From: an uncultured Rhodospirillales bacterium
GTDB lineage: Bacteria; Pseudomonadota; Alphaproteobacteria; Rhodospirillales; 2-02-FULL-58-16
Direction: 5' to 3'
Length of the DNA stretch: 7,756 nt
NCBI GenBank assembly: GCA_913053795.1
Contig: CAJXGZ010000109.1
Span: 1 to 7,756 of the forward strand
A model generated the notes under the pieces. It was not told the origin of the DNA. It saw nothing but the letters and a program-made list of their open reading frames with translations, and ran no database searches. Position numbers and translations under genes: made by a program. Below, in pieces: positions 1 through 5,926 of the stretch (position 1 is its first letter; the number at the start of each line of letters is the position of its first letter).

Positions 1-874
1 TCAAGGGAGGGATTTGCAGATTGACCACGTTAAGGCGGTAGAGCAAATCTTCGCGAAAATTTCCCTTTTGCACCTCTTCAACCAGATTGCGGTTGGAGGT
101 GGCGACGATGCGCACATCCACCTTGACCGGCCTGGAGCCGCCGACCCGGTCAATCTCGCGCTCCTGGACGGCGCGCAACAGCTTGGCTTGCAGGCGGATG
201 TCCATTTCGCTGATTTCATCCAACAGCAAGGTGCCGCCGTTGGCCTCTTCGAACTTGCCGATGCGCCGCGCCACGGCGCCCGTGAAGGACCCCTTTTCGT
301 GGCCGAAGAGTTCGGATTCCAGAAGGTTTTCAGGGATCGCCGCGCAGTTGACGGCGATGAAGCGCCCACCAGAACGGCGGCTTTTTTCATGGAGGTAGCG
401 GGCCAGCAACTCCTTGCCGGTTCCCGATTCGCCGGTGACCAGGACGCTTGCGTCGCTGGGGGCGATTTGATCGGCCATTTTCAGCACTTGCGCCAACGCC
501 TCGTCCTTGAAGACGATGGGATGGTTTTCTTCGCTGACGGCGGTCAGCACGGCGGCGATGATATCGGTGCTGGGCGGCAGGGGGATATACTCCCTGGCGC
601 CGGCCTTAATGGCGCGAACCGCGGCCTGGGTGTCGTTACCGATGCCGCAAGCAACGACGGGCGTGTTGATTCGCTCTGACTTCATGTTTTGAATCAGGGC
701 GCCCACGTCCCACTTGACATCGATCATCACCAGGTCGGCGCCCTGTCCCGACCTGAGCGTCGCCAAGCCGCTTTCAATGTCGTCCGCCTGCAGCACTTGC
801 GCGCCGCGGGAAATGGCGATTTGGCTTGCGCTTCCGAGTTGGCCGTCAAGGGCGCCGATGATGAGTAAACGCAT
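1..874 (-). CDS. flbD: FlbD-type sigma-54-dependent flagellar regulator, 3' end beyond the window
   Basis: Activator (and, in Caulobacter, also repressor) of flagellar genes that works with sigma-54 RNA polymerase. The frame from ATG at 874 is open to the left edge, giving 291 residues with no stop. Residues 1-115 are a receiver-like domain beginning MRLLIIGALDGQ. Asp52 matches the FlbD phospho-acceptor position, but the acidic pair after beta-1 is missing and the usual Lys-Pro near the end is Leu-Pro (EYIPLP, about 95-100). The AAA+ domain follows: Walker A GESGTGKE at 148-155, sigma-54 contact loop GSFTGA at 195-200 (consensus GAFTGA), and Walker B LLLDEI at 216-221. The end of the AAA+ domain and the DNA-binding Fis helix lie outside the window. 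It starts 13 bp after the stator gene and is the last operon gene visible. An NtrC-family paralogue is possible, but the receiver and the flagellar neighbours favour FlbD. Confidence 0.9.
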   Translation of the reverse strand, partial: MRLLIIGALDGQLGSASQIAISRGAQVLQADDIESGLATLRSGQGADLVMIDVKWDVGALIQNMKSERINTPVVACGIGNDTQAAVRAIKAGAREYIPLPPSTDIIAAVLTAVSEENHPIVFKDEALAQVLKMADQIAPSDASVLVTGESGTGKELLARYLHEKSRRSGGRFIAVNCAAIPENLLESELFGHEKGSFTGAVARRIGKFEEANGGTLLLDEISEMDIRLQAKLLRAVQEREIDRVGGSRPVKVDVRIVATSNRNLVEEVQKGNFREDLLYRLNVVNLQIPPL

Positions 875-887
875 TTTCAAACTCTAA

Positions 888-1715
888 TTAATCGAAGTAC
901 TGCACGCGCTTGGAAGGCGGCAACACGCTGTTAAGCAACATCTCAAGCCTGCGGGGGTTCTCCTGTCTGCCGATGGACGCCGCTCCCATCAGGTAAACGT
1001 TGCTGACCAGGGTTTCCTCCGCTGAATTACGCTCCAGCTTGGACGCCAAGGGCAAAAAAACCATGTTGGCCAGCACAGCGCCGTAAAACGTGGTCAGCAA
1101 AGCCACCGCCATGCTTGGGCCGATGGTGGATGGGTCCTCAAGATTGCCGAGCATCTGCACCAAGCCGATAAGGGTGCCGATAAGACCCATGGCTGGAGCG
1201 AACTCGCCCGCTCTGCGCAAGACGCCGGTGCTTTTGATGTGGCGCTGGATGGTGGCCTGTATGTCACGGCGCATGATGGCCTCCACCTCCTCGCCCGGCG
1301 TGCCGTCGACGACCATGGCGACGCCTTTGTGCATGAACGGCTCGCTTGCGATGGAATCGAGAATTTTCTGGAGCGACAGGACGCCCTGCTTGCGGGCCAT
1401 TTCGGCGATCCGCAACACCTGAATGGCGGCGTCGGAGGGATCGCGGGCGCCGTAAAAGACGGTCTTCATGATCACCTTGAAAGTGTGCCCGATCTCGGAG
1501 AAGGAAAAACACATTGTGGTGACGGCGAAGGTGCCGCCGATGACGATCAGCACCGAGGGGGGATTAATGAAGGACTTGGGATCGCCGCCTAGGACAATCG
1601 CCGAAATAACAAGCCCAAAACCACATAAGAGACCGATGACCGTGGCCAAATCCATAGTGGTTTTGGCCGCTTTCACTTGAATTTCCGGGTTAGGTTTCGG
1701 AGTTTCGTTCGCCAT
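888..1715 (-). CDS. motA: MotA/PomA-type flagellar stator subunit
   Basis: Inner-membrane A subunit of a stator ion channel; five copies surround two B subunits (MotB/PomB) and push on FliG. The protein has 275 residues and four hydrophobic segments at about 22-44, 53-72, 172-190 and 202-224. A large cytoplasmic loop lies between segments 2 and 3. From Met21 (MDLATVIGLL) it parallels Vibrio PomA as I recall it, including ARK in the loop (Arg108/Lys109), APAMG with Pro174, and MAVALLTT...FLP with Pro222. These match the prolines required for torque in E. coli MotA (173 and 222). Residues 1-20 are an extra polar tail. Met21 is an alternative start, but neither start has a strong ribosome site. 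Thr181 and Thr209 sit where PomA has Thr158 and Thr186. The gene is 21 bp after fliN and 13 bp before flbD, and no motB is present. TolQ/ExbB is less likely given the PomA-like features. Confidence 0.9.
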   Translation of the reverse strand: MANETPKPNPEIQVKAAKTTMDLATVIGLLCGFGLVISAIVLGGDPKSFINPPSVLIVIGGTFAVTTMCFSFSEIGHTFKVIMKTVFYGARDPSDAAIQVLRIAEMARKQGVLSLQKILDSIASEPFMHKGVAMVVDGTPGEEVEAIMRRDIQATIQRHIKSTGVLRRAGEFAPAMGLIGTLIGLVQMLGNLEDPSTIGPSMAVALLTTFYGAVLANMVFLPLASKLERNSAEETLVSNVYLMGAASIGRQENPRRLEMLLNSVLPPSKRVQYFD

Positions 1716-1736
1716 GATCCGTTGTCTCGTCCTGTG

Positions 1737-2135
1737 CTATATTCGATCGGTTTTAATGATTTCCGTCATCGTTACGCCGAGACGCTCATCGACGACCACC
1801 ACTTCTCCGCGGGCCACCAAGCGATTGTTGACGTAGATATCGATGGCCTCGCCCACCTTTCGGTCCAGTTCAATCACGGCGCCGCGTCCCAGTTTGAGAA
1901 GCTGGTTCACCTGCATGGAGGATTTTCCAAGCACGGCGGAAACCTGCACGGGAATGTCGTAGATCGCCTCCAGCCCTTGGGGACCTTCGGATTCGTCAAA
2001 GTCAGGCGGGGACGGCGTTGAATCCGGGACGGTCTCGGCTGGCGTCCCAGACGCTTCATCATCCAAATCGGTTAGTTCGAGATTTGTTTTTCCCGAAGCA
2101 TCCTCTTCCACCGCGGCTTCGTCTTCTTCAGCCAT
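1737..2135 (-). CDS. fliN: Flagellar switch protein FliN
   Basis: C-ring component that, with FliM and FliG, sets rotation direction and docks FliH and the export ATPase at the base of the motor. The protein has 132 residues. Residues 1-57 are a low-complexity acidic and proline-rich linker. Residues 58-130 form a SpoA/FliN domain: the strand IPVQVSAVLG, then LLKLGRGAVIELD at about 80-92, a GEAIDIYVNN strand, and VARGEVVVVDERLGV. This is near the usual FliN length. A GGGAG ribosome site at 2142-2146 lies 6 bp before the ATG and supports the start. The gene lies 22 bp after fliH and 21 bp before the stator gene, consistent with cotranscription. No fliM occurs in the window. Confidence 0.93.
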   Translation of the reverse strand: MAEEDEAAVEEDASGKTNLELTDLDDEASGTPAETVPDSTPSPPDFDESEGPQGLEAIYDIPVQVSAVLGKSSMQVNQLLKLGRGAVIELDRKVGEAIDIYVNNRLVARGEVVVVDERLGVTMTEIIKTDRI

Positions 2136-2141
2136 AAACGA

Positions 2142-2146
2142 CTCCC
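2142..2146 (-). promoter_or_regulatory. Ribosome binding site of fliN
   Basis: On the minus strand this reads GGGAG, 6 nt upstream of the fliN ATG. It is one of the clearer Shine-Dalgarno matches in this operon and fixes the fliN start. Confidence 0.6.
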
Positions 2147-2157
2147 AAGATTAAAGG

Positions 2158-2928
2158 TCAATCACCTTCAGTTTCAATCGACGTCTCTGTTTCATCCGTA
2201 TCCGCAACTCCGTTTGCTTCCCCTGGAGTTTCCTTGGCCGGCTCCCCTGGCGGCTCCACGGCCTCGGCGGCGGCGCTTTCCGGTTTACCCCCTAAGTTGC
2301 GTTCAATAATTTCATCAATCTCCCGCCACACGGATTCCATATTGCGTTCAGCGCCTCCGTTGCCCCATTCAACCCGGCAATCGCCCACGGGCAATTCAGT
2401 GCAGGCTTGTAGAATTATGTCTCCATGGAAATTTCCACTCTGGCGCATGGCGTCGATCCGCTCAGCCAGTTGTTCGTGAATTTGCTCGTTTGTGCGCACC
2501 ACCAGGCGAGGCTCATCGATAACCTTTTCCAGGACCGACTCAACCATCCGCTGGACTTCGCCGAGGGCGTTGCGTTCGCCTAAGTCAGGCAGCACCTTGC
2601 GGGACACGGCAAGGGCCGCTGAGACGGCGTCACGGGCGGCGGCGGCATTGGCCTCTTTCTGGTTTTCGAAGATTACATTCAAGTTTTCCGCCATCTTCGC
2701 CAATGTTTCCAAGACCTGCTTTTCAATCTCGCCCGAGGCCTCGCGAACGCCTTCTTCCTTGCCGGCGTCGAAACCCGCATCAAAGGAAATTTCCAGGTAT
2801 TCTCCCTTGAAAACGGGGTCAATCACTTCAGGCCCGGTTTCCTCGGCAGCTGTTTCCTCCGTAATTTCAACGGGCTTTTCCACAACTTCGAAGTCGTAAT
2901 CGAAAAGGAACTTTCTTAAAGCCGTCAT
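2158..2928 (-). CDS. fliH: Flagellar assembly protein FliH
   Basis: Peripheral-stalk regulator of the type III flagellar export ATPase FliI, which it ties to FliN in the C ring. The protein has 256 residues and a divergent, very acidic sequence. It opens MTALRKFLFDYDFE, an N-terminal motif I recall from alphaproteobacterial FliH. A GFDAGKEEG segment at about 52-60 recalls the glycine-spaced helix of FliH. Residues about 60-115 look like a long charged helix. Residues about 120-190 are the conserved C-terminal domain, including DEPRLVVRTNEQ and GDCRVEWGNGGAERN. From about 212 onward a Glu/Pro/Ala-rich tail, probably disordered, extends past the fold. The gene is 138 bp downstream of fliG, with a palindromic element in between. 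FliI is not encoded here. Position and the N-terminal motif carry the call more than overall identity. Confidence 0.85.
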   Translation of the reverse strand: MTALRKFLFDYDFEVVEKPVEITEETAAEETGPEVIDPVFKGEYLEISFDAGFDAGKEEGVREASGEIEKQVLETLAKMAENLNVIFENQKEANAAAARDAVSAALAVSRKVLPDLGERNALGEVQRMVESVLEKVIDEPRLVVRTNEQIHEQLAERIDAMRQSGNFHGDIILQACTELPVGDCRVEWGNGGAERNMESVWREIDEIIERNLGGKPESAAAEAVEPPGEPAKETPGEANGVADTDETETSIETEGD

Positions 2929-2977
2929 AACCGTGGCGTCCCGCAGTTTAAAATTAAGAGCCTATCCGAATAACGCG

Positions 2978-3066
2978 TACAGTATGGCGGGATTATCGAT
3001 CCATATGACGGCGTTACAAGGCTTTCGGGCATCGTCGCATGGGGTCGATAATTCCGCCGCACTGTA
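2978..3066. repeat. Large imperfect palindrome, likely relic miniature transposon (MITE-like)
   Basis: The fliG-fliH spacer contains an inverted repeat whose arms span about 2977-3015 and 3028-3067, separated by a 12-nt loop. The left arm begins GTACAGTATGGCGGGATT. The reverse complement of the right arm begins GTACAGTGCGGCGGAATT. By hand alignment 29 positions are Watson-Crick pairs and 7 are G-T pairs on the plus strand, with 3 mismatches and one bulge at 3041. The ends read TA-CAGT...ACTG-TA, so an 85-bp core (2980-3064) is flanked by TA. A TA duplication is the signature of IS630/Tc1-mariner elements, and a CAGT end occurs in Tc1. The element contains no gene, so it would have been moved in trans. 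It starts right after the fliG stop codon (3067-3069). There is no U-tract, so it is not a standard terminator. The palindrome is certain; the transposon origin is inferred. Confidence 0.7.
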
Positions 3067-4089
3067 CTAATACACCAGTTCATCTTCCTCGCCGCCGGTG
3101 GCGATGATGATTTCGCCGGCGTCGGACAGCGCCTTGGCGGCCTGAACGATGGTCGACTGCGCCTCGTCCACATCCTTGAGGCGGACCGCTCCCATGGCCT
3201 CCATATCTTCCTTCATCATCTTGCCGGCGCGTTCCGACATGTTCTTGAAGAACAGCTCCTTGACATCGTCCGAGCCGCCCTTCAGGGCCAGCGCCAACTG
3301 ATCCTTCTCGACTTGGCGCAGCAAGACCTGAACGCCGGCCATATCCAGCTTGGCGAGATCGTCAAAGGTGAACATCAGGGACTTGATCTTCTCCGCCGAT
3401 TCCCGGTTGCGCTCTTCCAAAGCCGTTATGAAACGGTTCTCGGTATTGCGATCGAGGCTATTGAAGATATCCGCCATCATCTCGTGGGAATCGCGTCTGG
3501 CCGTGCGCGCCAAGTTGCTCATGAATTCCGAGCGCAAGGTTTTCTCGACGTTGTCAAGGACCTCTTTTTGCACCGCCTCCATGCGCAACATACGCATGAT
3601 CACCTCCATGGAGAAGCTTTCGGGCAACTGGGCCAAAACCTTCGCGGCGTGGTCCGACTTGATCTTGGAAAGCACCACAGCAACCGTTTGCGGATACTCG
3701 TTCTTGAAGTAGTTGGCGAGCACCGCTTCGTTGACGTTATCAAGCTTGTCCCACATGGTGCGTCCGGCGGGGCCGCGGATTTCCTCCATGATCTGATCGA
3801 CGCGTTCGTCCGGGAGGCTGGCGTACAAAAGACGTTCGGTGGTGTCGAAAGTGCCGGTCAGGGAGCTGCCGCCGCCGGAGAGCTTGTCGGCGAATTCCAC
3901 GAACAGGCGCTCGACGACGGCGGCGCTGACGCTGCCGAGGCCGGACATTGTCTGGGACATATCCCGGATTTCCTCATCGTCCATCTGCTCGAACAAGGAG
4001 GCGGTGTGCTCCTGGCCCAGGGCGAGCAGGAAAATGGCCGCTTTTTGAGGCCCCGATAACGAGCGTGAATCTTCTTTTACCCTAGCCAT
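3067..4089 (-). CDS. fliG: Flagellar motor switch protein FliG
   Basis: Rotor protein linking the MS ring (FliF) to the C ring (FliM) and receiving torque from the stator. The protein has 340 residues, the normal length. The N-terminal FliF-binding domain (about 8-105) includes LSGPQKAAIFLLALG. The middle domain (about 112-195) carries EYPQ at 131-134, the site that binds FliM and is EHPQ in most FliG. The C-terminal torque domain (about 215-328) has the charged helix. Lys270, Arg287, Glu294, Asp295 and Arg303 align with E. coli Lys264, Arg281, Asp288, Asp289 and Arg297, so all torque charges are kept. A short acidic tail ends at ELVY. The gene begins 14 bp after fliF. Its stop codon lies at the edge of the palindrome in the following spacer. 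Confidence 0.96.
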   Translation of the reverse strand: MARVKEDSRSLSGPQKAAIFLLALGQEHTASLFEQMDDEEIRDMSQTMSGLGSVSAAVVERLFVEFADKLSGGGSSLTGTFDTTERLLYASLPDERVDQIMEEIRGPAGRTMWDKLDNVNEAVLANYFKNEYPQTVAVVLSKIKSDHAAKVLAQLPESFSMEVIMRMLRMEAVQKEVLDNVEKTLRSEFMSNLARTARRDSHEMMADIFNSLDRNTENRFITALEERNRESAEKIKSLMFTFDDLAKLDMAGVQVLLRQVEKDQLALALKGGSDDVKELFFKNMSERAGKMMKEDMEAMGAVRLKDVDEAQSTIVQAAKALSDAGEIIIATGGEEDELVY

Positions 4090-4103
4090 GATTCAATTCT
4101 AAC

Positions 4104-5768
4104 CTAGCTTTCCTGATACATCCAGGAGCGTAAGATGGAAAGCGCCTCATCGGGGTGTTTATCGACGATTTCGCCCACTTTTTTCACCGACGAGGCCTTG
4201 ACCCGGCCTTCGACGCGGTCAATATCGATCAGTTCCTCGAATTGCTCCTCCTCTACAGGCGCTATTTCGCCGGGCGCGGGCGCCGGAGCGCCAAGGGCCG
4301 GCGTCAGCGCCGTTTCAGCCAAAAGCTTGCCATCGGGACCGACGGTGACGCCCGTTGGCATGGATTCGAATGCGCGGCTGACCAGCGGACGAACCACCAG
4401 CAGGATAACCAGGATCGCCACGATGCCCAACACCAGGAATTCTGCGATGCGAAGCAGGTCGTTCTTATCCATGCCGAAGAACAGCTCAAGCGGCTTTTCC
4501 TCATCGATGACGGGATCGGAGAATTCCATGTTGAGCACTTCAAGGGTGTCGCCCCTGTCGGCGTTGATGCCGATGGCGCTGCGAACCAGCGTCGCCAGCT
4601 GCTCCATCTCGGCGTCGGACCTCTTCTTATAGGAGATATCTCCGGTGGTCTTGTCTTTGGCGCGAATGCCGTCCACCAGAACGGCCACCGAAAGGCGCTT
4701 TAAGACGCCGGCCTCGCGCACATGTTTTATGATCTTCTTGGAGATTTCGTAATTAACGGTTTCCTCGATGCGGTTGAGGGCGGTCTTGGCGACGGCGCCC
4801 GTGGCCCCGGCGCCCAGGCTTGGGTCGGGGAGATTGCCGCCGACTCCCACCGCCTGATTGGCGTCGGCCTCGTTGGAGGTTGATGTTTCCTCGACGTTTT
4901 GCGTGCCGCGCACCACTTGTCCGTCAGGATCAAACTTTTCCTCGGTGGTGTCGATGCGGTCGAAATCCATCTCCGCCGACACCTCGGCGCGCACCATGCC
5001 GAACCCAACCGTTTTTTCAAGCAACCCCTCGATGGTGCGGGCCAAGCGGCTTTCAAGTTTGTGCTTGCGCTCCTCGGCCTTGGCCGTCGCCGCGCCGGCC
5101 GAGCCGGCGCCCGGCTCGTCAAAACCGCGCGCCAAAAGAGAGCCCTTGCTGTCAACAATGGAAATGCGCGTTGGCCGCAATCCGGGAATTGCGGCCGCCA
5201 CTAAATGCTGAATGGCCAAAACTTGTTCAGTGCTCAGCCTGACCGCCCCTCCCATCTTGAGGATGATGGAGGCGCTCGGCTGTTGTCTCTGCCTGCTGAA
5301 AAGCTCCCGTTTGGGCAGCACCAGATGGACGCGCGCCGAACGCACCGTATCCAGCGAGCCGATGGTGCGGGCCAACTCGCCCTCCATGGCGCGCACAAGA
5401 TTGATGTTCTGAACGAAGTTGGTGGTGCCCAGCTTGTTGGCGGCGTCAAAAATCTCGTATCCGATGGTGCCGCCGCTCGGCAGGCCCTGGTTGGCCATGT
5501 TCATGCGGACATTCAGAACATTTTCGCCGGGAACGTAAATCTGGGAATTGTTGGCCTTGATTTCATAAGGAATGTTCTGGCTTTCAAGCTGAGCGACGAT
5601 GCTTGATGAATCGGACATGTTCAGGTCGCCATACAGCAACGCCATATGAGGCGCCGCCAATCGGGTGGTGAGGTAAATGAAAAATCCGATCAATCCTATG
5701 CCGACGACGCCCATGACGGCGAGGCGCTTGGCGCCAAGATTGCGGATAGCCTGTGTTAATGTTTCCAC
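4104..5768 (-). CDS. fliF: Flagellar MS-ring protein FliF
   Basis: Forms the membrane/supramembrane ring on which the rotor and export gate are assembled. The protein has 554 residues, normal for FliF. Transmembrane segment 1 lies at about 17-37. The YscJ/FliF ring-building domains follow (about 45-215), including the conserved NINLVRAMEGELARTIGSLD and HLVLPKRELFSR. The collar region (about 225-425) contains a variable Gly/Ala-rich loop at 300-330. Transmembrane segment 2 is at about 440-460. The cytoplasmic tail ends EALSILRSWMYQES, the helix that inserts into FliG. The start is GTG: an in-frame TAG lies four codons upstream, AGGGGA lies 5 nt before the GTG, and the next in-frame ATG (Met20) is inside the first membrane segment. 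It is the first gene of the operon, with fliG 14 bp downstream. Confidence 0.96.
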   Translation of the reverse strand: METLTQAIRNLGAKRLAVMGVVGIGLIGFFIYLTTRLAAPHMALLYGDLNMSDSSSIVAQLESQNIPYEIKANNSQIYVPGENVLNVRMNMANQGLPSGGTIGYEIFDAANKLGTTNFVQNINLVRAMEGELARTIGSLDTVRSARVHLVLPKRELFSRQRQQPSASIILKMGGAVRLSTEQVLAIQHLVAAAIPGLRPTRISIVDSKGSLLARGFDEPGAGSAGAATAKAEERKHKLESRLARTIEGLLEKTVGFGMVRAEVSAEMDFDRIDTTEEKFDPDGQVVRGTQNVEETSTSNEADANQAVGVGGNLPDPSLGAGATGAVAKTALNRIEETVNYEISKKIIKHVREAGVLKRLSVAVLVDGIRAKDKTTGDISYKKRSDAEMEQLATLVRSAIGINADRGDTLEVLNMEFSDPVIDEEKPLELFFGMDKNDLLRIAEFLVLGIVAILVILLVVRPLVSRAFESMPTGVTVGPDGKLLAETALTPALGAPAPAPGEIAPVEEEQFEELIDIDRVEGRVKASSVKKVGEIVDKHPDEALSILRSWMYQES

Positions 5769-5773
5769 TATCG

Positions 5774-5779
5774 TCCCCT
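5774..5779 (-). promoter_or_regulatory. Ribosome binding site fixing the fliF GTG start
   Basis: The minus strand reads AGGGGA 5 nt upstream of the GTG at 5768-5766. An in-frame TAG immediately overlaps this site, so no longer fliF reading frame is possible. Confidence 0.7.
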
Positions 5780-5883
5780 AGTTCAGCGTTAAAAGGGCTG
5801 CCCACGTCCATGTTATGTGGGGATAAATCCTGTTAGACGCCCATAGGGTAACGCTCTGTTGGTGAAAAAGGGGTTAACAGTTC

Positions 5884-5906
5884 GGCAAAATTTGCCTAGT
5901 GGGCAA
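5884..5906. promoter_or_regulatory. Overlapping palindromes, candidate operator upstream of fliF
   Basis: The plus strand holds GGCAAAATTTGCC (5884-5896), a perfect palindrome around its central base. It overlaps TTGCC-N5-GGCAA (5892-5906). The half-site GGCAA/TTGCC therefore occurs three times in 23 bp. In Caulobacter, FlbD binds an ftr element at the fliF promoter and represses it, so FlbD is a reasonable candidate ligand here. Alternatively, the second palindrome followed by ATTTT on the minus strand could be a weak terminator of the epimerase gene. The symmetry is seen; the function is inferred. Confidence 0.4.
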
Positions 5907-5926
5907 TTTATTTGGCCAAGAGTCTT

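Larger units (their letters stand above)
5769..5926 (-). promoter_or_regulatory. Upstream region of the fliF operon with epimerase 3' end
   Basis: This 158-bp spacer lies between the epimerase stop and the fliF start and should hold the main promoter of the flagellar operon. Visible elements are the overlapping palindromes at 5884-5906, a GTTAAC at 5873-5878 (a CtrA half-site is TTAA-like), and a CTGTTA/TAACAG inverted pair at 5830-5835 and 5875-5880. I could not place a convincing sigma-70 or sigma-54 promoter. No intrinsic terminator with a strong stem follows the epimerase gene, so some read-through into fliF is possible. Confidence 0.45.

Noticed and set aside
14..679. 221-residue plus-strand frame opposite flbD
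   Set aside because: It is the complement of a clearly conserved AAA+ regulator frame and shows no protein-family features.
2977..3067. The palindrome as a Rho-independent terminator after fliG
   Set aside because: There is no U-tract after either arm, and termination here would cut off fliH, fliN, the stator gene and flbD, which lack an evident promoter of their own.
3313..4059. 248-residue plus-strand frame opposite fliG
   Set aside because: It is antisense to a fully conserved fliG, has no recognisable motif, and is explained by codon-phase bias of GC-rich coding DNA.
5873..5878. CtrA site at GTTAAC upstream of fliF
   Set aside because: Only a half-site is present; no second TTAA lies 7 bp away, so a full CtrA box cannot be supported.
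5901..5919. Sigma-54-like promoter TTGGCC...TTGC on the minus strand upstream of fliF
   Set aside because: The GG and GC elements are one base further apart than the strict -24/-12 spacing allows, and the site lies only about 10 bp beyond the epimerase stop.
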